DNA from: Aphrophora alni
Lineage: Eukaryota > Arthropoda > Insecta > Hemiptera > Aphrophoridae
DNA: 64,000 bases
NCBI GenBank assembly: GCA_963513935.1
Contig: OY740777.1
Coordinates: 19,811,271-19,875,270 of the forward strand
Reading direction: 5' to 3'
This document shows positions 35,601 through 45,429 of the stretch, piece after piece. Under the pieces are notes generated by a model. The model searched no databases. It was given only the letters and a program-made list of their open reading frames with translations, and was not told the origin of the DNA. Position numbers and translations under genes: made by a program. Positions within the stretch are counted from its first letter, which is position 1; each line of letters starts with the position of its first letter.

Positions 35601-38600
35601 TGATTCCTCTCTTTCATCTTTTCCATCAGGTCTCTCTTGACCAATTTTTGTTCTTTTTTCAACTCTGACATCAATAGAGTATTCGAGGGCTTAGGGATCT
35701 ATATTTGTGTTTTTCTTCCTCTTTTTAATATGCTATGATGATTCAGAGGATTTTTTGCTTTCAAAAACAAAGGGGAAAAATAAATTCTTAACTGATGATG
35801 AAACTGTGGTTTCGAAACGCGTCTCTAAATAGTTTTAAAAAAGCTATAAAACAGACTAGCCAGGTAATATAAGAAAGACAGTCACAAAGTAAATTGCACT
35901 AGCTTAAAAAAATGGAAAGCTGTAAAAATTAAGAAACTTACTTCATTCCTTCTAAAACTACAATTAAAACTCTACTTCTCTATATAATCGTCATATCAAT
36001 TCAGGCATTTATCATATGGAGTTACAAGTTTTTCAACTCTTTCATTTAAAAAAAATGCAACCAACTTCTGACAACCATTTTCTTACTACATTTTTCACTT
36101 CTTCATCATTTCCGAATCGCTTTTTAATAAGAACTTCTTTCTTTGGACCGAACACGTGGATATCACAAGGTGCAAAGTTTGGACTATACGGATGATGTTC
36201 CCACTCTTCCCCTTTGAATTTCTACTTTATGAGGCCTACAAGAGCAGGAATGAGGTGTTCCATTGTCATGAAGAAGCACATCTTTTGACAATTTTCCTGG
36301 GCGGAGGTCTATAATTCCCTTTTATTGGTCAAACTCCTGCATTAATTGTTGTTCCCCCCCCCAACATGAATTCAGTATGCGCTACACCTTGATTGCCGAG
36401 GAAAAGAGTCAACACTACTTTCCTTGCTGATAGAACCTGTCGAAACTTTATTGGAGAGGGAGAGTGAATATCTCTGGATTCGCTTGAACTTCGTTTTGTT
36501 ACAGGAATTTTCTTCTTTTAAGAGGATGTTTTTATTTAATTAAAACTTAAAATAAAATCAAAATCAATATTTCAATATGCTCTCTTCTGTTCAATAAATT
36601 ATATTTGCAGAATAAAAGGATCCATTGAAAGCATGCCCATAGTTACTCTAACATACAATATAACTATTAATAGTTTGTGTTGCACTTGTTCTACAAAAAA
36701 ATTAAAATACATTGATATAATTATAAAATTAAACAGAAAACGTTTGTATGAATATATAATAGTACTCCGAGTGAGGCGGGGAAAGGTGGAGGTGAATAAC
36801 AAGTTTAGGTTTACAAGGGGAGGGAGATTTGCGTCATTGGGTTGGGATGGGGAACATTTCTGTTTCAAACAACATACGTGAGCTCAAAACTGCGTGACAA
36901 CCGACTTTCCATTAAATTTAAATTTACCCAAACAGCCTACGTGTCAATTTTTTCTAAACTCCAATTAAAATTATATCTACAAGACGAGAGCTGTAATTGG
37001 TATTTTTGAGGTAATAAATATTTGATATTTTACATAAAGTATTTTAAAAACAAAAACTGTTATTAAGATTTTGTCAATAAGTTCTTTTTCTTCTACAGAA
37101 GTAACATTATCGTCTACCGTCCAGTATATGTAGGCATTTGAGTGATAGATATTTTTTACATCAACAAATATAGATAGAAAGCAATCCTCAGCTCAAGTTT
37201 CAATACAGATGCAAATTCAAAAATACAAAACTTTTTCTTTATATTTTATTCCATAATGAGCTAAAATATTTATAACGTACAACCATTAAAGTAAAGTCAT
37301 ATAGAGGTGGCGGCTATATGATGAAACTTGGAGGGAGAGACGAGAGTAAAGGACAGTACTGCTAAAGAAGAATGGCAGAAACTTTCTTCTCCACCACTAA
37401 CAAATGACAAAATAACTGTTTGACTTCATAGGAGTCTTTCTACAACAGAAAATAAAGTAAGAAATTTCTCACCAGCTTTTTGTGCCCAATCTATGAGTGA
37501 TTCCACTTTGGAATTGAAGCTGGAAAAACAGTTGTCAAACTGACCTCCGCTGTCAAGTCCCACTGTTTCTAGGTTAGCTTTAACACCACAGAGTAGAGCA
37601 GTCGCACATGCTGAAGATTCGCCTATCTGTGCGTCAAGGTTGTATGTCTGTAACAACAATCCAAAAACTTTGTCACAGAAATCCAAATAAACATTAATTA
37701 ATAACAATAATATAGTACCTCTTCGAGGTATTTTTCAATATAGCTCCAAGAGCTTTTAACTTTGGTAAAATGGGAAACATTGAACATTACAGGTAAAAGA
37801 AATAACTGTTACCAACCCAATTTGTAAATCGCTAAAACCTTGTTATTATTAATTTTATTACAAAAAGAGTCGAGTTCCAGTCCTGGTTTGGCGTCCCACC
37901 TATGAACCTTATTGTGTACACTCATTCACAAGTCATTCATTTTCAATTAAATCTGACGTTTTTCAAAAACCGTGAGATACTCCAGATGATATGGTCCTCC
38001 ACAGAACACTTAAGTACACAATTCGTTTCCTTCACATAGTTAGGTAGTCAAATATTATGTACTGATCTGTCTCCTCAGCTTCACACCATTTCCTACACAG
38101 AAGATCAAGTACATGACCTCTGTGTAGATGACCCTCATGCTATTCCAGTATTAAAATATTCTCTTTGATTATTTTATTTATAATAAGTCCCATATTACTT
38201 TTCTACTATTAGAACTGGCAACAATTCAAGAAAACTTAACTAATTTAATTCGTTGTAAACCGTTAAAAAACTCTTCATCAATTAATCACTTTGTACAGAC
38301 GCATCAAAATTACTGGAAGTAGTAATGGACGAAAATATAAACTGAAATTCACATATTACCTTTCTGTCGAGAAAATTAATTCAGCTTGTTTTGTAATTGC
38401 ATATTTCCAATCCAATACTAGAAATAGAACCGTGATTTTTTTCGTATCTATACTCTCACCTCAGGTTTGCGTTTGGGAAGGTTGATAGAGTTTTATAATA
38501 CGTTTTGCATTCAGAAGAAAATTGTAAAACAATTTAAGTACATTTAAATAGTTTTCATTTAATCTTGTACTACAGCAAGATTGATACTGCAGATCAAATG

Positions 38601-41546
38601 CTTTCCAGATAGGAGTCAAAGGAGGGTGAAACTGAATAAGAAATTCTGCTGTGTGTTTGAAGGTGAACAACTTTACAATTGAAATGCTAAACAGCAGAGG
38701 AAGTGGTTGGCAATAAAGTTGTTTTGATTGTGTCGAAGCCTAAAGACAAAGGTGGAAAAAGGTAGAGTCTCATGGTAAGTTGGGATTCTCTATAATCACA
38801 ACAATAATCACAGAGGATTATGTATTAGACATGATATCTCACCATAAGAAAACATGTTATCCCCTTTTCAAAGTCAGTAGTTATAAAACTAGAAGGTGAA
38901 AATGGTCTGAAAAATGAAAACCATATCCTAAATTTCGTTTTTGTTTTAATATAAAATCCTTATTATTTTCTTAATTCTCTTTTTACTATTGGAGTAGATT
39001 ATAAAATAATATGTACTTGATTTATCTTATATATTTTCAGTAAATAAATAAAAATTGATAACCAAAATTAGCCAACATATGACCTGGAACAAATACATAA
39101 ACTATATTCCGGGGAAAAGTGATTGGTGAATAGCTGAACGTTAGGAAATTATATTACCTTCAACTTACCACCAACATTTATTAATAAAAAACAATCACGA
39201 ATAAAAATGGCTAAGGTTTTCTTGGTCACCAATTAGATCTAGTGAGAGTATAACAAAATGTATATTCTTCTGTGTTACATCCAAAGATTATAATACTTAT
39301 ATTAAGATTAATAACATGGGCAAATCAGAGACAAGTTAATTATAACCATTGTTAATCCTTCAAACTAGTTATAATTATATTATACTTTAATAAAACAGTC
39401 AAGGGTAGTTTTAAATAACTATATTGTGACTTGCTGAGCGCAGGATATCTGTTATGTGTAGTTTTGTGTATATGTGTATAATGTGCAATGAGTAATATGT
39501 GTAAGTGTAAATAGCTGACTGATACTGCTCCTCAAGGCAACGAAATAATTTGAAGAAACTAAACTATTTTTGACTGTTTTGTAAAGATGTGTAACAAAAT
39601 TGATTATTTGGCCTAAAATACCTTATTTTGTGCAGTATAAAATTGTATATCCAGTGATATACATTTTATTTTGAATATAAAATTTATTAGAGTTATTGTT
39701 AATAAAAGCGTAAATTTTCATAACGTTGTTTATCATTTTTAAAGATGAAAATTCAGCACAATCTAGTTAATAACAGCAATTTCAGTTACATTTGGCACGT
39801 AAGCTATGTATAATCATTTAATGTAAATTATATTATTACATGAAGTTCTCATATATCAAATTTATAATTATTTTAACCGCATTTACAAAATGTTCTTATT
39901 ATACAACCTATGAAATGCATAAAATATTTTATTTTTTTCACCTTATCACCTCCATTATGTTAATTACAAAATAAGAATTATATTTTATAATTCTAAATGC
40001 TATTATTTTTTGTTGACTGTTCAGATATTTAAAGGTTACAAAAGTACATTGGGTTTGTTAAACTTCAAATAAAATATTCATAACATTTGTTATTTATAAT
40101 GAATTCAAGGGTGTTATAGATAAATGCGACTTCATTCATATCTAATATTAATTAATTAAAATATTCATTATTATCAAATGACAGCTCCCCATGACATTTG
40201 ACAAACATTCACTATCTCACAAATACTTATTACACCAACTGACATCACAGTGTCAGGATGTTTTAAACTAATCCTTTTAAATTATGATAAAATATTGAAC
40301 TTAATTTAATTATGTAGAACAAAAAAAAATAACTTTTTTTAAAAAATTGCACGTATCGATTTAAATTCTTATCGATTAAAAACTAAGGGTATTTTTATTA
40401 CTTTGTTTAAATACTAAAAATATTTTAAGTTTTATTAAAACATTTTAATATCTTATGTTGACTATTTTTTAAATTTTATAATGTAAAATAAAACGTTTGA
40501 TATCTTTTTTGCTTAAGTAAGTCTTTTAAGACGAAGGATGTTCACATGTTTAGAAAATTCTTTCTACAGATAAAAAAAAATCGATTTGATTTTTATCTTC
40601 ACTATTCTCTTCCTTTGAGGTCTAGTAATGCATTTAATTTTATATTTTTTTAAATTTTATTATTTATTTATTTATTACATTGACTTAATTACAGTTTTGA
40701 TTGTTATCAAATTTATACGTTATAAATTACCAGGAACGAGCACAACAAAGAATTAGCTATAGACTTATAATTTATGTTATACTATTAACTTTATTTTGAT
40801 TAAACTTTGTTTTACCTATAATAAGCCAATACATTATATTAAAATTAAAACGAAACTTAACAGAAATTAAGTATAACATTTTATAGTAAGTTATTCTGTA
40901 ACAGCTAAAAGAACTAATATTTAGTAGAATTACAAAATATTGTGTGAAGATTACACTACGGCTGAACTAAGTACTGAAATGCATATCAGCTCACATAAAT
41001 GTCAAAAAATTAATGACGTAATAACCCAGACTGTTGAGAAGAGGGGTTGGTGAGAATCGACTATGTTGAATAATGTTTACCAACAACTACGATCTTTAAG
41101 TCATTTTACTCCTAAAATTTTTCAGATTTTACCAGGTACTATATTTTCAGTGGTATTTAAAACAATTATTACTTATAATATGTGTATATACATGTACATA
41201 ACTAAAATATTTACAATGATAGTGATAATATTTAGTAAGATATTTAGTGATATTTACAATTCTAGTAAGAATTAAATATTTTCTTGTATTTGAAATAAAA
41301 TATATTTCAGAAAGATTACCTTTGCTAAAGCCAAAGCAGGAAATCTATCCCAAGCAAGATTAAAGTCCTCTCCTTTGTGACCTTGACGTTGACCTTTAAA
41401 TATTCTTGCAGCTGTCAGTGTTGCCAACCCTAGACCATCTCCAATCAACAACACTACATTCTGAGCAGATCTACTCTTGGCTTCTACGCTACCACTGATA
41501 CGACGCTGGATGGTAGTCTTGGCGTCTTCGTACCAATAATCTCTTC
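20536..41546 (-). CDS. Alp: Alkaline phosphatase (membrane-bound/secreted type), eight exons, 5' exon missing
   Basis: The gene hydrolyses phosphate monoesters at alkaline pH at the cell surface. Exons run 41546-41320, 37647-37473, 35253-35075, 33397-33190, 26902-26762, 25301-25107, 24162-23819 and 20691-20536. All junctions are AG/GT and phases agree throughout, giving 540 residues after a codon split with the missing upstream exon. Residues numbered from there: Zn/Mg ligand D36 (LIGDGLG), nucleophile S86, R144, Mg ligands T149 and E309, Zn ligands D314, H318, D355, H356, H431. The Cys pairs of the human placental enzyme (C115/C176, C467/C475) are kept. Oddities: Glu instead of Asp before the nucleophile, and Asn358 where the usual motif is DHSH. 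The start and signal peptide lie further right. The symbol is generic; which paralogue this is cannot be told. Confidence 0.93.
20692..22195. other. Phosphatase intron, no recognisable element
   Basis: Part of the last intron. AT-rich with short (TA) runs; nothing else was supported. Confidence 0.35.
22198..22440 (+). repeat. Dispersed repeat, GGGTTAGATCC family (copy)
   Basis: Contains GGGTTGGCAATC, TCTTGGGTTAGATCTC, TTTCTTTACCAACTCTTG and GACGCTATTGGAG in the shared order. It lies directly left of the fold-back element at 22478. Confidence 0.6.
22478..23609. mobile_element. Fold-back element with CAGGGTGTT ends (best copy)
   Basis: It begins CAGGGTGTTACGAAAAATC and ends GATTTTTTTGAAACACCCTT, with TATATA on both outer sides, compatible with a TA target duplication. 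The arms mirror each other almost to the centre near 23040: CTATCTAGCCGCCATTTTGTG near 22575 returns inverted near 23535, and TTTCAAAATGGCGGCT near 22655 near 23275. No open frame is convincing, so it is non-autonomous. It lies in the last phosphatase intron. Confidence 0.7.
23819..24162 (-). CDS. Alp: Alkaline phosphatase exon 7 (Zn ligand H431, crown region)
   Basis: The acceptor TTTCCAG and donor CAG|GTAGGT frame 344 bases. It encodes the YSTLLYGNGPGY motif, the variable crown-like loop, WATHGGEDVPVYAQGP with the Zn ligand His431, and the C-terminal disulfide pair C467/C475. NFT and NIT (N408, N480) are possible N-glycosylation sites. The donor is followed by a run of CCTAACCTAA-type sequence on the plus strand. 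Confidence 0.92.
24830..24990 (+). repeat. Dispersed repeat family A, partial copy
   Basis: CGTCAGTCTGTCATCGTCGT, then GTGAAATTTGGTATAGGAGA and GTGCTCATGTGAAAC, match 10840-11010 and 56900-57060. It lies in the intron between exons 6 and 7. Confidence 0.55.
25107..25301 (-). CDS. Alp: Alkaline phosphatase exon 6 (Zn ligands D314, H318, D355, H356)
   Basis: The acceptor CCAACAG and consensus donor G|GTAAGT frame 195 bases. It encodes GRIDHAHH (Asp314 and His318 bind the first zinc) and VVTSDHSNVLSFGG (Asp355 and His356 bind the second). The family motif is usually DHSH; here the last His is Asn. That residue is not a metal ligand, so activity need not be lost. Confidence 0.93.
25430..26220 (+). 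pseudogene. RTE/BovB-type LINE reverse transcriptase C-terminal remnant
   Basis: Across three plus-strand frames the fragments match the end of an RTE-type polyprotein: LGLRPNTSKLTV, KVDAVMYLGNVFSKEE, CRIGMTYNRKM, WKLRKIQIFMNRCLRRIFK, EGYLARSRRVGRPGNKKNKT and KADKSWAKIKKEV. In intact copies this reads KVDSFTYLG, then NRCLRRI, then RGRPKTTW. Many frameshifts and stops are present and the catalytic core is absent. It fills most of the intron between exons 5 and 6. Confidence 0.65.
26263..26512. mobile_element. Perfectly symmetric palindrome with hammerhead cores
   Basis: Two inverted arms of 118 bases (26263-26380 and 26395-26512) flank a 14-base spacer. The plus strand of the right arm has every part of a hammerhead: stem I GTATCA/TGATAC, CTGAAGA, stem II GACGAC-CTT-GTCGTT, GAAAC, two-base loop and GTC. 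The left arm carries the mirror copy on the minus strand with two changes (CTGAACA, GAAAT). The inference is a non-autonomous relative of Penelope-like terminal repeats. It lies in an intron of the phosphatase. Confidence 0.8.
26420..26464 (+). ncRNA. Predicted hammerhead ribozyme, minimal stem III
   Basis: Stem I pairs 26420-26425 with 26459-26464 (GTATCA/TGATAC, 6 bp). The CTGAAGA box is 26426-26432, then one extra G. Stem II is 26434-26439 with 26443-26448. GAAAC is 26449-26453; stem III is AC/GT closed by GC; predicted cleavage is after C26458. The single extra base before stem II departs from the textbook core, so self-cleavage is predicted, not certain. Confidence 0.65.
26762..26902 (-). 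CDS. Alp: Alkaline phosphatase exon 5 (Mg ligand E309)
   Basis: The acceptor TTTTCAG and donor A|GTAAGA frame 141 bases, phase 1 on both sides. It encodes LFAYSHMEFE, the DPSLTDMTRKAL helix and GFFLFVE, whose Glu309 is the Mg ligand. The split codon makes Ser310, where vertebrate enzymes have Gly. Confidence 0.92.
27095..27132 (-). ncRNA. Predicted hammerhead ribozyme, left Penelope arm
   Basis: Mirror image of 27596-27633, identical in all core positions: TTGT, CTGACGA, T, GCC-TAAC-GGC, GAAAC, AGCT, GTA, GCAA. Confidence 0.6.
27191..27469 (+). pseudogene. Penelope-like GIY-YIG endonuclease, C-terminal fragment
   Basis: Open for 92 codons after the truncation and ending at TGA (27467-27469). 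It starts at YIGQTGRSIKARLKEH, the second half of the GIY-YIG motif with its catalytic Arg. It continues with SNFANHLLDSGHTF, VKVLHIEQKSRKLNSLEILE (conserved Glu) and ends LLKPIV. In the family this nuclease nicks target DNA. No stop interrupts the fragment, which suggests a fairly young insertion. The start is lost just before YIG. Confidence 0.85.
27596..27633 (+). ncRNA. Predicted hammerhead ribozyme, right Penelope arm
   Basis: Stem I is TTGT (27596-27599) with GCAA (27630-27633). CTGACGA is 27600-27606, then one extra T. Stem II is GCC/GGC with loop TAAC. GAAAC is 27618-27622, stem III AC/GT with loop AGCT, and predicted cleavage follows A27629. Stems are short, as in other Penelope hammerheads, which may act as dimers. 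Confidence 0.65.
28369..28757. mobile_element. Large palindrome (about 150-bp arms) with a hammerhead core in the loop
   Basis: The arms 28369-28516 and 28597-28757 are almost identical inverted copies; the right arm is longer through a poly-A run and a short GTAGGCCTATA insertion. The 80-base spacer carries on the minus strand CTGACGA (28555-28549), extra A, stem II GCCG/CGGC, GAAAC, stem III ACAG/CTGT and GTA. Intronic in the phosphatase. Confidence 0.7.
28513..28562 (-). ncRNA. Predicted hammerhead ribozyme
   Basis: Stem II (GCCG/CGGC) and stem III (ACAG-AA-CTGT) each have four base pairs. Stem I can form between CTACA (upstream) and TGTAG (downstream) if one C is bulged. The box is CTGACGA and the cleavage triplet GTA. 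Confidence 0.55.
28965..29200 (+). repeat. Dispersed repeat family A, right-end copy
   Basis: ACAAGGACCGTCAAGTACTA, TTACTTTACCAATAAAATTT and TTGTATTACATTGTATTA correspond in order to 11570-11830 and 57900-58050. It directly follows the 28.4-28.8 kb palindrome. Confidence 0.5.
29745..30935 (-). repeat. Satellite array 1, about 12 units of 94-105 bp
   Basis: Each unit contains a version of GTTGTACAGCCCAATCTAGT, CGATTTCGATAGTATATGAG and TTTTAAGAAGGTATTGAGG. In the centre, long (about 104) and short (about 95) units alternate, giving a 198-199 bp higher-order repeat (anchors near 29903, 30101, 30300 and near 30007, 30206, 30405). Units diverge steadily to the right, towards the head at 31018-31174. 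Open frames in it are by-products of the repeat. It sits in a phosphatase intron. Confidence 0.85.
31018..31174 (-). mobile_element. Head sequence of satellite element 1
   Basis: Read on the minus strand it matches 46806-46985: TTCACCTGGGGATAG, then AACCCTAATGGTGGTGATAT, GGAAATAAATTATGCCCAAA, AATAAC-AAGA-ATGA and ACTTGTTT. The satellite units start just beyond it. The shared head shows the array belongs to a mobile element rather than being a locally amplified satellite. Confidence 0.7.
31200..33180. other. Phosphatase intron, no recognisable element
   Basis: AT-rich. An open frame of 63 codons at 31628-31819 matches nothing I know. No repeat boundary was seen. Confidence 0.35.
33190..33397 (-). 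CDS. Alp: Alkaline phosphatase exon 4 (GGGRRHW block)
   Basis: The acceptor TTTATAG and donor TTAG|GTAGTA frame 208 bases. It encodes VIMGGGRRHWLPK, the EGRRLDGRNLIDEW helix and the DPSRVDHLLG end, all in the family order. The following intron (26903-33189, 6.3 kb) is the longest and holds a satellite array, a 150-bp-arm palindrome and a Penelope-like remnant. Confidence 0.93.
34590..34862. mobile_element. Palindromic element with hammerhead-like core
   Basis: The arms about 34590-34674 and 34783-34862 are inverted copies (CTTCAGGTAAAAATGTTTTC on the left). The plus strand of the right arm has TTAC, CTGAAGA (34800-34806), GAAAC (34823-34827), CG, GTA (34830-34832) and GTAA. Stem I TTAC/GTAA pairs, but stem II is decayed. 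The left arm keeps CTGAAGA and GAAAC with a better stem II start and a worse stem I. Confidence 0.6.
35075..35253 (-). CDS. Alp: Alkaline phosphatase exon 3 (R144, H147, T149)
   Basis: The acceptor CTCCAG and donor AAC|GTAGGT frame 179 bases. It encodes STGLVTNTRVTHATPAALYA: Arg144 positions the phosphate and Thr149 is the Mg-binding hydroxyl (Ser in vertebrates, Thr in E. coli PhoA). Cys176 should pair with Cys115 of the previous exon. Confidence 0.93.
35518..35770 (+). repeat. Dispersed repeat, GGGTTAGATCC family (copy)
   Basis: GAGTTGGCAACCC, GATTCCTCTCTTTCATC, CTCTCTTGACCAA and ATAGAGTATTCGAGGGC occur in the shared order. It ends just before the hammerhead-like motif at 35788. Confidence 0.6.
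35788..35830 (+). ncRNA. Hammerhead-like motif with strong stem II
   Basis: CTGATGA (35792-35798), extra T, stem II GAAAC-TGTG-GTTTC (perfect 5 bp), GAAAC (35814-35818), GC and GTC (35821-35823). The flanks TTAA and TCTAA pair only partly, so stem I is damaged. No palindrome partner was found nearby. Confidence 0.5.
35930..36510 (-). pseudogene. Mariner transposase C-terminal half, dead
   Basis: On the minus strand the broken frames read KVVLTLFLGNQGVAHTEFML, VLLHDNGTPHS, EWEHHPYSPNFAPCDIHVFG and KRFGNDEEVKNVVRKWLSEV. These are the successive catalytic blocks of mariner, with the second and third acidic residues visible. The first (usually FFD) has become FLG. There are several frameshifts, stops and a poly-C slip near 36360. 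It lies in an intron of the phosphatase, on the same strand. Confidence 0.75.
37473..37647 (-). CDS. Alp: Alkaline phosphatase exon 2 (nucleophile S86)
   Basis: The acceptor TTACAG and donor G|GTGAGA frame 175 bases. It encodes the active-site block IGESSACATALLCGVKAN; Ser86 is the phosphorylated serine. The preceding residue is almost always Asp in the family but is Glu (codon GAA) here, while the rest of the block is conserved. Confidence 0.92.
38000..41300. other. Phosphatase intron, no recognisable element
   Basis: AT-rich, with short frames lacking family resemblance. Nothing structured was supported. Confidence 0.35.
41320..41546 (-). CDS. Alp: Alkaline phosphatase exon 1 of those found (first metal-binding Asp)
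   Basis: The acceptor TTTCAG and donor AAG|GTAATC frame 227 bases, beginning with two bases of a split codon. It encodes DYWYEDA, NVVLLIGDGLGLATLTAARI (Asp36 bridges Zn and Mg) and WDRFPALALAK. It corresponds to almost the mature N terminus of the human enzyme, so the missing upstream exon should carry little more than the signal peptide. Confidence 0.93.
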
Positions 41547-42089
41547 CTGAAAGCAAAGTCCTTTTATAAATGGAGCACAAACATTGTACAAACTACCGTA
41601 ATATATTTGCCACGCTCGTGTTTGCTACCCTACTCCTCACAGTTGTTTAAATCACAACTTGTTTAGTAGTATATTTTTATTTAATTCTCGAAACAACGAA
41701 ATAAATTAAGTTCTGCTTTTTTATATAAATGATTCAATGTACAGTAAGAATGGCATTTTTACTTATCAAGACATGTTAAGAATTGCTTTGATCTTGCAAT
41801 GAAATATTAATTTGAAGTTGTCACCGTAAAAATGAAAATTTAAGAAGTTTTGTCCTGACCAAAAAAATCTAAAAATGGTTTAAATGTTAATATTAAAATT
41901 AATATATTGATAATTAAAATTGCGTTATTATGAAATTAAGAATTTTGTTCTTGTTGTTTTAAGGCAAAAAACCTTTCGGTCATCATTGCCTTATAACAAA
42001 TTGGAAGAAAATAATTTAAAATAAAAACCCTTAGATCTCTAAAACTCTGAAATTGTTAAGGTCGGAGAACAACAAAAGTTATTCAAAAG

Positions 42090-42200
42090 ATTCCCGATAA
42101 TAAAGAGAAGAATATGATCCAAGACTATATAAAGAAAGGTGTAGATCCAGCTAGGTCCCCTCGGGATTGGCAACCCCATACTCACAATAATGTGGTAATT
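42090..42200 (-). repeat. Dispersed repeat, GGGTTAGATCC family (partial copy)
   Basis: The minus strand reads GGTTGCCAATCCCGAGGGG, ACCTAGCTGGATCTACACC, then a TCTTGGATCAT block. Reads as the 5' part of the shared unit. Confidence 0.5.
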
Positions 42201-45200
42201 TAAAGGGAATAAAGTAAATAATTATTATTGTTTTTGTACCTGTGGAGATGGAAATTATCAATTAATATTTCGAAGGCTCCAAGCAAAATAAAGTGAATAA
42301 TTTAAGCTACTTAAACGATTATGATGGTTACTAATTTGATCTAATATAATGGTAAAATCAAATTTTGTAAAAATTACAGCGAGTTCTAGGCTGTAATATA
42401 TATTAAAAACAATTATATCGTTTTAGAGGTGTGGACATAAAAGTTTTTAACAGACAGTAATTTTATAATTGTTAGTAATTTTGTTGGTTAGTAGATTTCC
42501 CAAAGATAAATAATATTTAAAAAATTGCATAACAAATTTTATCAAAACTACGAGAAGGGGGGAGATCATGAACTCATACATGACGCTTAGGTGTAAATTG
42601 TTTACAATTATATTAAAAATTTGTCTAACATAAGCTACGTATGATCTATAAAAACAAAAGCGAAACGTGAATAAAAAGATATATTCATTGCAAAATTTCT
42701 CTTTTGTTCAGGTAATTTAAAAATGATCGAATGTGAGTTTCGTTATTCATAAAAGTAGACGCGCAGGAATATTTTCCATTGCCTCAGGTGTATTTATTCC
42801 CACGGACTGTATCGTGGAAAGTACTGTGGTGCTGTAAAAATGTCGATACTACTTTATGATTCTAGACGTTTTCTCCAAAGAACACATTTACACCATTTTT
42901 GAAATGAAATCTGTAGCATTAACGCAAGTAATACGTCAAAAACTATTGTTCGATCGACTCACATTTTTAACTACAGTAAGTGACGGTCTTAAAGACATTT
43001 CTCCTGAATCACTTAAAAATTAAGAGTGAAAGTTTTAAAAGTTATCGCTATAAATTATTTTAAGAAATGATGATCCGTTTTAAATTATTTCACAATTTAC
43101 TGTGAGATATATATTACAAAAGTGTTTTTTTCCCTGAAATGTTGGAGTACAAGTTGTAACAGAAAATGATTGTCACATGATTTTAGATGTATCTTGATTT
43201 TACATTTTAGCATGTACTGTAGTCTTTGTAGTTTTTGCCTGTAATCAATAACTGTGGCAATAGAATGTAACTGACAGTATTAAAAAAAAAACACAGAAAT
43301 CAATTATGAAGTAGGGATTGCCACAATTAGCCAGTGAGCATCCACTTCAAACTTACTTCCTCAGATCCCTGCGCTTTATGTTGTTCTGAGGTCTTTCTTA
43401 TGGCCTGCACTACTTCATCCTTCCTTGCACTTGTATATTTCTTGGTCTATTCAGTCAACCATATTTACCCTAACACTCCGTGCTATGCCATCATCCCCTT
43501 TTTCTCCTTTTTTACCGTTTTCAGCTCAACCGTAAAGAGTAAAGCAGACCGTGTTGATGGGTTGAATAGCACCGGGAAAAGGTGTACATACGTAGCCTGT
43601 GAAATACTTAGTGACTTCCTCTCACAGTATTTAACCTTACCCGACCATGCGGAGCTCTGGCCGGGTCGACCATCCTTTTCCTACATGCTTGTGCGTGATG
43701 TCACCGTAACTCAACGTCGTTATCTAATAGAGCACCCCCCACCCTGAGCACTATCAACATGGGGAATCCTCTGCTTCGTAAAATGTGAAGATAATAAACC
43801 TAGTAAAGGAAAGACAGGCAGACCACTCAGAGGAATCTCACGACTGATAGAAGAAGAACACAATAATGAGAGGAATAGAGGCTAGAAAGGCCTTAAACAT
43901 CGAAGAAGGAATATCTTACTCCACCATTAGACGGGGTAGATGGCCCTCTAAGAAGACGCCTAAGTTGGGGAAGGAGTAAGGTGGTACCTCAGGGCATGTT
44001 ACCAGAGTATAGCGGTAGATCGAAAGTAGCCTCAAGAAAACACAAATGTACCTAACCTTAACCCAATCATGTGCTATACTTAATAATAAGTTTAAGCTAG
44101 GTCGGCTTTATTAAACCTATAAGAAAAGTAGGAGAGCAAAACAAATCTCCAGAAGTCGCAGGTATTCTCCACATCACTACTATTGCTAGCAGTACTACTA
44201 AGTAGATCCACCAGAAAGTGCGATAGCAATGTAACATATACGAGTATTATAGTTTATTCAACACTTGTTTATTGCACTCAGGGACTTTAGTCGTGTGTTC
44301 ATTTCTTAAATTACTAGTTTTAGTTTTATTTTAAATAGAAACGTGGTTATTTTGATTATTTTTACACTAGATAGCGAGAGTTACTCTTTTGGAACATAAT
44401 GTATTAGTTTTATGCAAAAAAGATAGGAAATTCATGAATACATTGTATCAATATTATGAATAATCGTCATTACCCAATGAATTTAAATCTTATATAATAA
44501 TATCGTTTAAGTTGTGCAGGAAATGCTGGTATGTTCTTCTTTTTTTTGTTTAAAACCAAAAAACTTCTAGGTTGTCATCCCCTTTAGAGGAAGGAATAAA
44601 ATAACACCAAATAAAGACCTCTGATAGGATATTTCTGACGAGAAATCTATGTGGAACTTAATTTCACAAGTTCATAAATGTTCAATATATATATTAGAAA
44701 ATAAAACGTATTTAAATTTAAATTTGAAAAGATGAAAGAGAGGGATCTAAAACTAACCCCCAACTAAAAGATTCAAAATAAACGAGGATTGAAGAGGATG
44801 ACAGTATTTTTTTTTAATTTGGAAAAAGATTTATTAAAATATTATGTTGAAAAATATAAAACATAAATTTAGAATTCAAGTGCAGATAGTGCAATATTGA
44901 ATGGAAAAATTGAAGTGGGATCGAATGCCAATTATGCACTTTGCTGTAATTGTTTACCATACAACAATGACTAAATTTCAGTTCTAATTTCACCCAGTAT
45001 AATTTGTTATTATTTGCTAAAATTATACCATGCAGCTTTAAACATTGCATTTATTTTATTCCCAACATTTTATCGAAATTAACGGGAACATAATATAGCA
45101 AAGTGTATTGAGCTATAACATTTTACCCATTTTATCTTCATCAAAAAAATGTATTTTCGTCATCCCTTATATATCTTCTGAGTGTTCGAGGCAGCATCTC

Positions 45201-45429
45201 ATTTACATACATAAAAGGACCCCTAGAAAATCGTCTTCATCTTCCATCATTTTCACGTTAATGAAAATGAAAGGACTGCCTTTCAAGTTAATTCACATTA
45301 GTACAATATGGTTAAGGGAGGTCTTGACACGACCTTAACGCTAAGGAAGGATAATTTTGTAAATAGCTAAGGAATTCCTTTGCAATATCTCTTCTTTAAT
45401 AAAGGGAATATTAAATACCCTAACTGGTT

